Below, in pieces: positions 48,209 through 56,185 of a DNA stretch of 64,000 bases (position 1 is its first letter; the number at the start of each line of letters is the position of its first letter). The notes beneath the pieces were generated by a model. The model did not search any database. It was not told where the DNA came from and worked only from the letters and a program-made list of their open reading frames with translations. The stretch is from Solibacillus isronensis (GTDB taxonomy: Bacteria; Bacillota; Bacilli; Bacillales_A; Planococcaceae). The DNA lies in NCBI RefSeq assembly GCF_900168685.1, contig NZ_FVZN01000013.1, forward strand, positions 1 through 64,000, in the 5' to 3' direction. The position numbers were made by a program, and so were the translations under genes.

Positions 48209-49015
48209 TTATTCGCCTGAAACAGGTACTACTGAGCCGCCCCATTCTTCAACGATAAAGTCTTGAACTTCTTTTGAACGTAAAGCATCTACTAATGCTT
48301 TAATTTCTTTTGAATCTTCTTCACCAGATTTTACTGCAATAATGTTTACATATGGTGATTCACTAGATTCGATTGCGATTGAATCTTCCAATGGGTTAAT
48401 GCCGTTATCGATTGCGAAGTTCGAGTTGATCAATACAGCATCGCCTTCTTCATTTTCGTACATTTGCACTAATAATTCAGCTGCAGTGTTTGCATCGAAC
48501 ACGAAGTTCTTAGGATTATCTACAATGTCTTTTGTTTCAGCTTTTGTTTTATCAATACCTTCTGCTAAAGTAATTAAACCTTGTGCTTCAAGTAATGAAA
48601 GCATACGACCATGGTCTGCTACTGAGTTAGAAAGTAAAATTGTTGCACCTTCAGGAAGCTCTTCTAAAGATGAATATTTTTTAGAGTAAACACCGATTGG
48701 CTCGATGTGAATACCGCCAGCATTTGCGAAGTCATAACCGAAATCTGCTTTTTGTGCTTCGAAGTATGGAATGTGCTGGAAGTAGTTTGCATCTAAATCG
48801 CCGTTATCTAAATCTTGGTTTGGAAGTACGTAATCTGTATATGATTCGATTTCCAGCTCAATACCTTGTTCTTCTAAAATTGGTTTAACTTTTTCAAGGA
48901 TAACTGCGTGTGGTGTATTTGAAGCACCCACTACTAATTTTTCATCTTCTCCGCCACATGCTGCTAAAGCAAGTACTGAAGCTCCTAAAATAACGCTTGA
49001 TAATAATTTCTTCAT
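48209..49015 (-). CDS. metQ: Methionine ABC transporter substrate-binding lipoprotein
   Basis: A 268-residue NlpA-family lipoprotein. The signal peptide ends in the lipobox LAAC (Cys20). The mature part has VVGASNTPHAVIL, YTDYVLPNQ and DANYFQHIPY. It captures methionine for MetNP. GGGTAGG is 8 nt before the ATG. Last gene of metNPQ, about 150 nt after metP. Confidence 0.95.
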   Translation of the reverse strand: MKKLLSSVILGASVLALAACGGEDEKLVVGASNTPHAVILEKVKPILEEQGIELEIESYTDYVLPNQDLDNGDLDANYFQHIPYFEAQKADFGYDFANAGGIHIEPIGVYSKKYSSLEELPEGATILLSNSVADHGRMLSLLEAQGLITLAEGIDKTKAETKDIVDNPKNFVFDANTAAELLVQMYENEEGDAVLINSNFAIDNGINPLEDSIAIESSESPYVNIIAVKSGEEDSKEIKALVDALRSKEVQDFIVEEWGGSVVPVSGE

Positions 49016-49166
49016 TTGTTTTACCTACCCTTTTTTTAGTTTGTTCAGTTTATCGAAACCTTTTTTATATTCAGATTATTTTTCTTGTAGACGCGCACTT
49101 TTTTAAAGTTTGCGTCCATATTGTTTCGATGCACCAATATATAATTACGGCCTTAGAAGCCACTAA

Positions 49167-49841
49167 CTATCGTTTGTCCACTCTTGCTGTAATGAAATCC
49201 CCAATATACTGGATGATGAATACGACAACTAAAATTAAAACCGTTGCCATTAATGTCACATCTGTTCGGTTACGCTGGAAACCGTCAAGGAATGCCAGGT
49301 TACCTAAACCACCCGCACCGATAATGCCGGCCATTGCTGTATATCCTACTAATGCCACAGCTGTAACCGTAATACCTGAAATTAATGCCGGTAAGCTTTC
49401 CGGGATCAGCACTTTCCAAATAATCGTAGAAGTTTTTGCTCCCATTGAGCGGGCCGCTTCAATGACACCTTTATCAATTTCTCTTAATGCTATTAATACC
49501 ATGCGCGCATAAAACGGTGCTGCCCCAATAATTAGCGCAGGTAATGCTGCATTGGCTCCACGGATTGTTCCAAGTAAAAACTTTGTGAACGGAATTAATA
49601 AAATGATTAAGACGATAAATGGAATCGAACGGAAAATATTTACGAGTGATCCTGTCAAAAAGTGTACAATTTTATTTGCCCATAATTGATTGTCACTCGT
49701 TAAAAATAAGACTATCCCAATCAGAATTCCAAGTATAAATGTAATGACTGTCGCAACAGCCGTCATATAAATTGTTTCATATGTTGCTTCGAGCATTTTA
49801 CCCCAGTCGACGTTCGGAAATAATTGATTAAACATGCTCAA
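49167..49841 (-). CDS. metP: Methionine ABC transporter permease
   Basis: A 224-residue MetI/MetP permease with about five helices. The coupling EAA loop is EAARSMGAKTSTIIWKVLIP. It starts inside the end of metN (14 bp overlap) with GGAGGTG 7 nt upstream. Confidence 0.94.
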   Translation of the reverse strand: MSMFNQLFPNVDWGKMLEATYETIYMTAVATVITFILGILIGIVLFLTSDNQLWANKIVHFLTGSLVNIFRSIPFIVLIILLIPFTKFLLGTIRGANAALPALIIGAAPFYARMVLIALREIDKGVIEAARSMGAKTSTIIWKVLIPESLPALISGITVTAVALVGYTAMAGIIGAGGLGNLAFLDGFQRNRTDVTLMATVLILVVVFIIQYIGDFITARVDKR

Positions 49842-50856
49842 TCACCTCCGTTTGAATTTCTTGCTTCGCTAAAAAGCTTAATGCTTCCGCTACTGCTTTA
49901 GGCTCTCCATTGATATGAATAAACAATGTACCGAATGAACCACCCGTTGTATTCGAGATTTTACCATGCACAATATTTACAACTACGTCAAATTGCTTAA
50001 TCATTTGCGAGATGACAGGCTGTTCTGTCGTTGCCCCCGCAAATATTAATTTGGCGATTTTGCCTCCTGGATAGTTGGCAAAAATTTGTTCTAGTGATGC
50101 TTGTGTTTCCTGTGTTTCACCAGAAGCTTGTGATACGAAGTTTTTCGTAATTGGTGCTTGAGGATGCTGGAACACTTGCAATACATCACCCTGTTCCACT
50201 ACTTTTCCGGCTTCCATTACCGCTACTCTGTTACAGATTTTGCGGATAACATGCATTTCATGTGTAATGAGTACAATTGTAAGACCGATGTTTTTATTAA
50301 TATCAAGCAATAATTCCAGAATCGAATCCGTTGTTTCCGGATCAAGGGCTGAAGTTGCTTCATCACATAAAAGCACTTCCGGGTTGTTTGCCAACGCTCG
50401 TGCAATGCCTACTCGCTGCTTTTGCCCGCCTGACAGTTGAGAAGGATACGCTTTCCCTCTTCCTTTTAAACCAACGAGTTCAATTAGCTCTTGTACTCGC
50501 TTTTCACGATCAGCTTTTGAAACACCCGCAATTTCAAGGGGAAATGCGATGTTTTCTTCAACTGTACGTGACCAAAGCAGATTGAAGTGCTGAAAAATCA
50601 TACTTATTTTTTGACGTGCTTCTCGTAATTTTGCCCCGGAAGCTTTTGCGATATCCTGGCCACCTACAAGGACAGAACCTGTTGTTGGCTTCTCCAAACC
50701 GTTCAGTAGGCGGATCATTGTACTTTTACCGGCACCACTGTAGCCGATAATTCCGTATATCTCTCCTTTGTTAATCGATAAGCTTACATTATCAACTGCT
50801 GTAAGCTTACCGTTTTTCGTGTTATACACTTTAGTAATATTTTGTATATCAATCAT
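49828..50856 (-). CDS. metN: Methionine ABC transporter ATP-binding protein
   Basis: A 342-residue ABC ATPase. Walker A GYSGAGKST, signature QLSGGQKQR, Walker B VLLCDEATSALD, H-loop LITHEM. A C-terminal NIL domain (about 265-342) senses methionine in this family. First gene after a SAM-I riboswitch. Confidence 0.96.
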   Translation of the reverse strand: MIDIQNITKVYNTKNGKLTAVDNVSLSINKGEIYGIIGYSGAGKSTMIRLLNGLEKPTTGSVLVGGQDIAKASGAKLREARQKISMIFQHFNLLWSRTVEENIAFPLEIAGVSKADREKRVQELIELVGLKGRGKAYPSQLSGGQKQRVGIARALANNPEVLLCDEATSALDPETTDSILELLLDINKNIGLTIVLITHEMHVIRKICNRVAVMEAGKVVEQGDVLQVFQHPQAPITKNFVSQASGETQETQASLEQIFANYPGGKIAKLIFAGATTEQPVISQMIKQFDVVVNIVHGKISNTTGGSFGTLFIHINGEPKAVAEALSFLAKQEIQTEVIEHV

Positions 50857-50937
50857 CGGTTGTACTCCTTCTAAATCGAAATAACCTGCCTGCTATTTCA
50901 AAATCATGTTCTTTTTTCATCCAAAACCTCCGTTGAA

Positions 50938-50976
50938 TGAAAAAAACCTTTCTACCAAGACAAGTAGAAAGGTTTC
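50938..50976 (-). terminator. Riboswitch-controlled terminator
   Basis: Minus-strand AAACCTTTCTACTTG / TAGAAAGGTTTTTTT, immediately 3' of the SAM-I aptamer. It stops metNPQ transcription when SAM is bound. Confidence 0.92.
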
Positions 50977-50994
50977 ACATACATTTATACGGTA

Positions 50995-51104
50995 AACCGT
51001 TCTCTCATCTTTCAAAGTTTAAACTTTGTGTGAATTGGCACCTTTGCGTAAACGCTGGTTGCCGGGCTTCATAGGGCACTTCCCTCCACCTCTCTTTATA
51101 AGAG
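50995..51104 (-). promoter_or_regulatory. SAM-I riboswitch (S-box) aptamer
   Basis: The minus strand shows the S-box in order: CTTATAAAGAGAGGTGGAGG, CCCTATGAAGCCCGGCAACC, AGGTGCCAATTC, and GAAAGATGAGAG closing P1. It lies upstream of metN with a terminator following. S-adenosylmethionine binding would favour termination. The wider 50857-51161 region holds no gene. Confidence 0.96.
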
Positions 51105-51161
51105 CAACGTTATTAAGTTTTATTATTATGAATGTTACTTTATCACGACAAAGTGACTACG

Positions 51162-51470
51162 TCAATTACTTTTTTTTAATATTTCATACAAAAACGGTAC
51201 GGATTTAAATGCATAAATCTTATTCGTTAGTTCTCCTTTGTCTGAAACGATTAAACAAGGTACACTTTCAATTTTCAATTCATAGGGTAAATCCCCCATA
51301 TAATTGATATTTGCCATACCAAGCGGAAGATCTGGGAGTAATTTCTCAATTACATCCAACATTTTTTCCGACACTTCACATGTGCCGCACATAGGCGTAT
51401 ATAAGAAAAACGCTGTCTGATCATTCTGTTGTACATTCTGTTCCCACTGCTGTTTCGTCCATTGTTCCAT
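51162..51470 (-). CDS. yusE: Thioredoxin-like protein YusE
   Basis: A 102-residue thioredoxin-fold protein with TPMCGTCEVSE as active site and ESVPCLIV at the cis-Pro loop. Equivalent to B. subtilis YusE. Seven nt after yusF, so cotranscribed. Confidence 0.9.
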   Translation of the reverse strand: MEQWTKQQWEQNVQQNDQTAFFLYTPMCGTCEVSEKMLDVIEKLLPDLPLGMANINYMGDLPYELKIESVPCLIVSDKGELTNKIYAFKSVPFLYEILKKSN

Positions 51471-51477
51471 TATACTG

Positions 51478-51804
51478 TCATCCTTCTTTTACTAAAAATT
51501 TTGCCTGTAGTAAAATATCCCTTAAGATTTTAGTAGGTGTTTTTTCTACTTCTACATATTCATGAGGTATGATAAGCTGTGTCGCTTCGGGATATGCACG
51601 GTTCATCAGTTTACGTAACTTTTCACCGTTTTTATCTGCATCAAACATTGTGATAATTTCATCTTGCTCATATTCTTCCAATAAATCAATCAAATTGACT
51701 TCGCTTATTGTGCCATTTGTACAAATAATCGTCACGTCCTCAGCTAATATCGGGAGTAATCTCAGTTTATCGGCACGACCTTCTACAACGATGCACTTTC
51801 CCAT
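51478..51804 (-). CDS. yusF: Toprim domain protein YusF
   Basis: A 108-residue protein that is essentially one Toprim domain: IVVEGRADK gives the catalytic glutamate, and MFDADKNGEK the DxD. It is related to RNase M5/primase-type nucleases. Function unknown. ATG at 51802-51804 is 9 nt after GGAAG. Confidence 0.88.
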   Translation of the reverse strand: MGKCIVVEGRADKLRLLPILAEDVTIICTNGTISEVNLIDLLEEYEQDEIITMFDADKNGEKLRKLMNRAYPEATQLIIPHEYVEVEKTPTKILRDILLQAKFLVKEG

Positions 51805-51849
51805 CCATACACGCTTCCTTTCATCCGTCACCTTTATATATAGAATAAC

Positions 51850-51890
51850 AAAAAAACACTAAAACCTTTACTTAGAAGGCTTTAGTGTTC
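51850..51890 (-). terminator. Terminator of gcvH
   Basis: Minus-strand AACACTAAAGCC / GGTTTTAGTGTT stem followed by TTTTTTG, with its base at the gcvH stop. Confidence 0.85.
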
Positions 51891-51894
51891 TAGA

Positions 51895-52275
51895 TTATTG
51901 TTCGATTAAAGCAGTGTAAGCGTCTGCGTCTAATAATTCATCAACTTCTGCTTCACTTGTTAACTCAACAGTAACCATCCATGCATTGCCGTATGGAGAT
52001 TCATTTACGTATTCTGGATTGTCCAATAATTCTTCGTTGATTGCTACAACTTTACCAGAAAGTGGTGCATATAGTTCAGAAACTGTTTTTACAGATTCTA
52101 CACTACCGAAAGGCTGATCCTTTGAAATTTCATCGCCTACTTCAGGTAACTCTACGAATACGATATCGCCTAATTCAGATTGTGCGAAATCCGTAATGCC
52201 GATTGTCGCTTTACCGTCTTCAATTTTAACCCACTCATGCTCTTTTGAATAACGTAATTCTTTAGGTGTGCTCAT
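51895..52275 (-). CDS. gcvH: Glycine cleavage system H protein
   Basis: A 126-residue lipoyl carrier. The lipoylated lysine is in [12 protein letters not shown], within the barrel-sandwich hybrid fold. In Bacillus it also acts as a lipoyl relay for other complexes. GGAGG is 7 nt before the ATG. LipA is at 29-30 kb. Confidence 0.96.
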   Translation of the reverse strand: MSTPKELRYSKEHEWVKIEDGKATIGITDFAQSELGDIVFVELPEVGDEISKDQPFGSVESVKTVSELYAPLSGKVVAINEELLDNPEYVNESPYGNAWMVTVELTSEAEVDELLDADAYTALIEQ

Positions 52276-52355
52276 TCGAAAACCTCCATGTTATATGTAG
52301 TACATTCAAGTTCATTTTGCCATATTTCGTTCGGAAATACAATGTGAATAACTGT

Positions 52356-52712
52356 TTATTTCCAAGTTTCTAAGAAGTCAGACTCCTTAAATCCTAAAGT
52401 TAATTTTTTACCATCTGTAACGATCGGTCGCTTAATTAACATACCATCCGATGCCAATAGCTCTAATTGCTCATCCTCGGACATTGTCGGTAATTTATCT
52501 TTTAGGCCTAATTCACGATATTTCATGCCAGATGTATTAAAGAATTTTTTCAACGGCACTCCACTTGCTTCATAGATTGCTTTAAGTTCCTCTTTAGATG
52601 GTGTCTCCTCAACAATATGAATATTTTCATAGTCCACACCTTGCTCATCTAGCCATTTTTGCGCTTTTTTACAAGTTGTACATTTTGGATATTGGATGAA
52701 TTTTACTGTCAT
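52356..52712 (-). CDS. yusI: ArsC/Spx-family protein YusI
   Basis: A 118-residue ArsC-like thioredoxin-fold protein. CTTCKKAQKWL provides a CxxC where Spx and ArsC have their redox cysteines; IKRPIV is the conserved Arg-Pro segment. True arsenate reduction is doubtful; it is closest to YusI/YffB-like proteins. AAGGAG lies before the ATG at 52710-52712. Confidence 0.9.
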   Translation of the reverse strand: MTVKFIQYPKCTTCKKAQKWLDEQGVDYENIHIVEETPSKEELKAIYEASGVPLKKFFNTSGMKYRELGLKDKLPTMSEDEQLELLASDGMLIKRPIVTDGKKLTLGFKESDFLETWK

Positions 52713-52796
52713 GTAAGTACTCCTTTTTGCCCTGGATTTTCCTATATTGTAACGGATATAGAAGGACAAATCAAAAATGTGTTCGCATTATCGGAG

Positions 52797-53006
52797 TTTT
52801 AGTAGTTATGGTTTTTATTAGAAGATGTGTGAAGATATTAGAACATGCCGGACTTATATTAGAAGAACGGCTTCACTTATTTGAAACTCTGAGTGACATA
52901 TTAGAAGATACGGTACTTATATTAGAACTTCCCAGATATATTAGAACTTCTGAAATTATATTAGAACTTCTGAAATTATATTAGAACATTTTACGTTTTA
53001 TTAGAA
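52797..53006. repeat. Phased intergenic repeat array B (TATTAGAA, ~20.3 bp pitch)
   Basis: TATTAGAA is present at 52816, 52836, 52857, 52899, 52920, 52939, 52959, 52979 and 52999, with TATTTGAA at 52878 completing the series. Steps are 20, 21, 21, 21, 21, 19, 20, 20 and 20 bp. A decayed copy (TTTTAGTA) is at 52797. Spacers vary, except that two consecutive 20-mers from 52939 are identical. It fills the gap between the fadE terminator and the yusI start; 52713-53056 has no other feature. Confidence 0.9.
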
Positions 53007-53013
53007 AATACAT

Positions 53014-53043
53014 AGAAAAACCGGGTGCAAAGCAATGCACCCG
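53014..53043 (-). terminator. Terminator of the fadNAE operon
   Basis: Minus-strand CGGGTGCA / TGCACCCG stem with a six-base loop, then GTTTTTC. Confidence 0.85.
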
Positions 53044-53056
53044 ATTACAAACTTTA

Positions 53057-54841
53057 TTAAACTACATATTTTTCTGCTTCGATTAGTTTCGCAGCAGCTT
53101 CACGTTTTTTCGGAATTAAGTTGTAAGGGTTGTTGCGCGTTAATTTACGTAATGCTGATAAAATCATACGTGCATCGTCACCTTCAACTGAAGCGATTAA
53201 TGTTTCTTTTGCTTCTTTTTCGATTTCTCCGAATGCTTCTTGACAGAAAATTTGAGTGTAAAGTATTTTTTGTGCTGCTTTTTCTTCTCCGTCACGCTCG
53301 ATTGCTTTTTGTGTACGGATCACTGCAGATTCCATTGCGTATAATTGGTTTGCAATGTTCGCGATGTTCACTAACAGCTCTTGCTCCGCATCCAGTTTTG
53401 CACCGTAGCGTTGAGCTGCTGCACCTGCTGCAAGTACTGCGATCTTCTTCGCATTTTTCACTAAATATTTCTCTTGCTCTAAAGCACCTTGGCCAATTTC
53501 TTCAGGCATAAGCATTAGTAGCTCGTTTTGCAGTCCTTGTGCTACTTGTAATAGCGGTAACTCACCTTTTAATGCTTTTTTCATAAATGTGCCAGGTACG
53601 ATCATACGGTTAATTTCGTTTGTACCTTCAAAAATACGGTTAATACGAGAGTCGCGGTAAATGCGTTCAACTTCGTACTCCGCCATAAAGCCATAACCAC
53701 CGTGTAATTGAACCGCTTCATCCGCTACGAAATCCAATGTTTCAGAACCGAATACTTTTGCGATTGAGCACTCAATAGCATATTCAGCGATTGCTGCTGC
53801 GATTGATTTGCCGTCTTTTTGCTCTTCATCAGATAACTGGCTTAAACGGTCTTCGAAGTAACCAACTGTACGATAGTTTAAAGATTCAGATGCATAAATG
53901 TGAGAAGCCATTGATGCGATCTTTTCTTTCGTTAAATTGAAGTCCGATAATTTTGTTTTGAATTGTTGACGTTGGTTTGTGTAAGCAACTGCTAATTCAA
54001 ATGCACGTTTTGATGCACCTACAGTACCTACCCCTAATTTATAACGTCCGATATTTAAAATGTTGAACGCGATAATATGACCGCGTCCTACTTCACCTAG
54101 TAAGTTTTCTACAGGCACTTCTGCATCTTCTAAAATTAATGTACGAGTTGAAGATGATTTAATCCCCATTTTCTTCTCTTCCGGACCTACAGAAACACCT
54201 GGGAATGAACGCTCAACAATGAATGCAGTGAATTTATCGCCATCGATTTTTGCGTATACAACGAATACATCTGCAAAGCCTGCATTTGTAATCCATTGTT
54301 TTTCGCCATTTAATACATAGTGTGTGCCTGCTTCATTTAACTTAGCCGTTGTTTTAGCGCCTAATGCATCCGAACCTGAACCTGGCTCTGTTAATGCGTA
54401 TGCCGCGATTAATGCGCCTGAAGCTAACTTCGGTAAGTACTTCGTTTTTTGCTCATGGTTACCGAATAATACGATTGGTAATGAACCGATCCCTACATGG
54501 GCACCGTGAGTGATTGAGAAACCGCCAGCCGGTGACATTTTTTCTGCGATTAATGCAGAAGAAATTTTGTCTAAGCCTAAGCCTTCGTATTCTTCAGGCA
54601 CGTCAGCTGCTAGTAAACCTAAATCTCCCGCTGTTTTTAATAGACGTACAGAGTGATCAAACTCATGGTGCTCCAAGTTTTCAACTACCGGTAATACTTC
54701 GTTCGTTACATATTCCTGTGTTGTCTGAGCAATCATTTTTTGCTCATCTGTGAAATCTTCCGGTGTAATTACGCGGTTAATATCCACGTCCTCGATTAAA
54801 AAGCCGCCACCTTTAATAATGCTGTTTGTTGTTTGTGCCAT
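53057..54841 (-). CDS. fadE: Acyl-CoA dehydrogenase FadE
   Basis: 594 residues, the same length as B. subtilis FadE. The acyl-CoA dehydrogenase core (about 30-410) has YALTEPGSGSDA and QWITNAGFAD, and FEGTNEINR; a C-terminal extension of about 180 residues follows, typical of this branch. It catalyses the first step of beta-oxidation with FAD. GGGAGG is 8 nt before the ATG. Confidence 0.95.
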   Translation of the reverse strand: MAQTTNSIIKGGGFLIEDVDINRVITPEDFTDEQKMIAQTTQEYVTNEVLPVVENLEHHEFDHSVRLLKTAGDLGLLAADVPEEYEGLGLDKISSALIAEKMSPAGGFSITHGAHVGIGSLPIVLFGNHEQKTKYLPKLASGALIAAYALTEPGSGSDALGAKTTAKLNEAGTHYVLNGEKQWITNAGFADVFVVYAKIDGDKFTAFIVERSFPGVSVGPEEKKMGIKSSSTRTLILEDAEVPVENLLGEVGRGHIIAFNILNIGRYKLGVGTVGASKRAFELAVAYTNQRQQFKTKLSDFNLTKEKIASMASHIYASESLNYRTVGYFEDRLSQLSDEEQKDGKSIAAAIAEYAIECSIAKVFGSETLDFVADEAVQLHGGYGFMAEYEVERIYRDSRINRIFEGTNEINRMIVPGTFMKKALKGELPLLQVAQGLQNELLMLMPEEIGQGALEQEKYLVKNAKKIAVLAAGAAAQRYGAKLDAEQELLVNIANIANQLYAMESAVIRTQKAIERDGEEKAAQKILYTQIFCQEAFGEIEKEAKETLIASVEGDDARMILSALRKLTRNNPYNLIPKKREAAAKLIEAEKYVV

Positions 54842-54890
54842 TATAAATTCCTCCCTAGTTTCCTTTGTGATTGTTTATTTCCCCAGACAA

Positions 54891-56063
54891 TTAAAGAACT
54901 TCAAATACCCCTGCTGCGCCCATTCCGCCGCCGATACACATTGTTACAACACCGTATTTACCGCCGCGGCGTTTTAATTCATTGATTAGCTTCACTGTAA
55001 GGATCGCACCTGTTGCACCTAGTGGATGACCTAATGCGATAGCCCCTCCGTTAACATTCACTTTCTCCATATCAATACCTAGCTCACGAACTACTTGAAT
55101 TGACTGTGATGCGAATGCTTCGTTAATCTCCCATAGGTCTACCTGATCTTGTGTAATCCCTGCAATTTCAAGTGCTTTCGGTACTGCTACGATTGGACCG
55201 ATACCCATTACTTCCGGTGGAACTCCGCCGACAGCAAATCCTAGGAATTTCGCCAGTGGCTGCATTCCTTGTTTCTCTGCTTCTTCACGGTCCATTACAA
55301 GTACTGCTGCTGCACCGTCAGAAGTTTGAGAAGCATTTCCTGCTGTTACCGAACCTTTTACATTGAATGCTGGACGTAATTTTGCCAACGTTTCTACCGA
55401 TGTACCTGGACGAACCCCTTCATCTGTATCAAAGATCGTAACTTTTTCTTTTAACTGGTTGTTTTCATCGACATAATATTCCGTTACTTCAACCGGAACG
55501 ATTTCGTCTTTGAATTTACCTTCTTTAATCGCTTTTTCAGCTAATTCGTGTGAACGTACTGCAAAAGCATCCTGTTCTTCGCGTGTTACATTGTAGCGAT
55601 TCGCTACCTCTTCAGCTGTGTGACCCATACCGATATAGTATTGTGGTGCCTCTTCAGCAATTTTCGGGTTTAGACGAACTGTATTACCAGTCATCGGTAT
55701 CATACTCATCGATTCTGTACCACCTGCAACGATTGCTTTTGCATGGCCAAGCATAATGCGCTCTGCTGCATAGGCAATTGTTTGCAGCCCTGATGAACAG
55801 AAACGGTTCACTGTTAATGCCGGTGTTTCATCCGGTAACCCTGCCAATGCCCCAACTAAGCGGGCAACATTCATCCCTTGTTCTGCTTCTGGCATTGCAC
55901 ACCCCATAATTAAATCATCAACCGGACCTTCATAGCCCGCGCGTTTTAATGCTTCTTTTACTACTACTGCACCAAAATCATCTGGGCGAGTGTTCGCAAG
56001 TGACCCTTTTTTCGCACGTCCGATTGGTGTTCGTGCTCCTGCAACGATAACGGCTTCACGCAT
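54891..56063 (-). CDS. fadA: Acetyl-CoA C-acyltransferase (thiolase) FadA
   Basis: A 390-residue thiolase. The acylated cysteine is in [10 protein letters not shown], the second site is GHPLGATGA, and the proton-relay cysteine is in CIGGGMGAA. It performs the thiolytic last step of the cycle. AAGGGGG precedes the ATG. Lies between fadN and fadE. Confidence 0.95.
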   Translation of the reverse strand: MREAVIVAGARTPIGRAKKGSLANTRPDDFGAVVVKEALKRAGYEGPVDDLIMGCAMPEAEQGMNVARLVGALAGLPDETPALTVNRFCSSGLQTIAYAAERIMLGHAKAIVAGGTESMSMIPMTGNTVRLNPKIAEEAPQYYIGMGHTAEEVANRYNVTREEQDAFAVRSHELAEKAIKEGKFKDEIVPVEVTEYYVDENNQLKEKVTIFDTDEGVRPGTSVETLAKLRPAFNVKGSVTAGNASQTSDGAAAVLVMDREEAEKQGMQPLAKFLGFAVGGVPPEVMGIGPIVAVPKALEIAGITQDQVDLWEINEAFASQSIQVVRELGIDMEKVNVNGGAIALGHPLGATGAILTVKLINELKRRGGKYGVVTMCIGGGMGAAGVFEVL

Positions 56064-56087
56064 AATGATGTTTCCCCCTTGTGATTA

Positions 56088-56120
56088 GCCGGCAAGTAAA
56101 CTCGTAAGCTAGTTGCCGGC
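56088..56120. other. Intercistronic hairpin between fadN and fadA
   Basis: GCCGGCAA / TTGCCGGC arms around 17 nt, without a T-run, between fadN and fadA. It could be an mRNA stability or processing site. Confidence 0.5.
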
Positions 56121-56185
56121 AAAATATTTCAACTGATTCAACGATTTAAGATAAAGTCTGTCGCTTTTCGCGGCAATGACTTCTA

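Noticed and set aside
52356-52712. Arsenic resistance operon suggested by the ArsC-like fold
   Set aside because: The gene matches YusI in its usual gcvH-yusI-fadE context. No ars regulator or pump is present.
52727-52984. Plus-strand 85-codon frame through array B giving Ile-Leu-Glu every seven residues, like a leucine zipper
   Set aside because: The heptad follows from the 21 bp pitch. Units of 19-20 bp shift the frame in the 3' half, where it hits a stop. The start lies antisense to the yusI leader and has no ribosome site.
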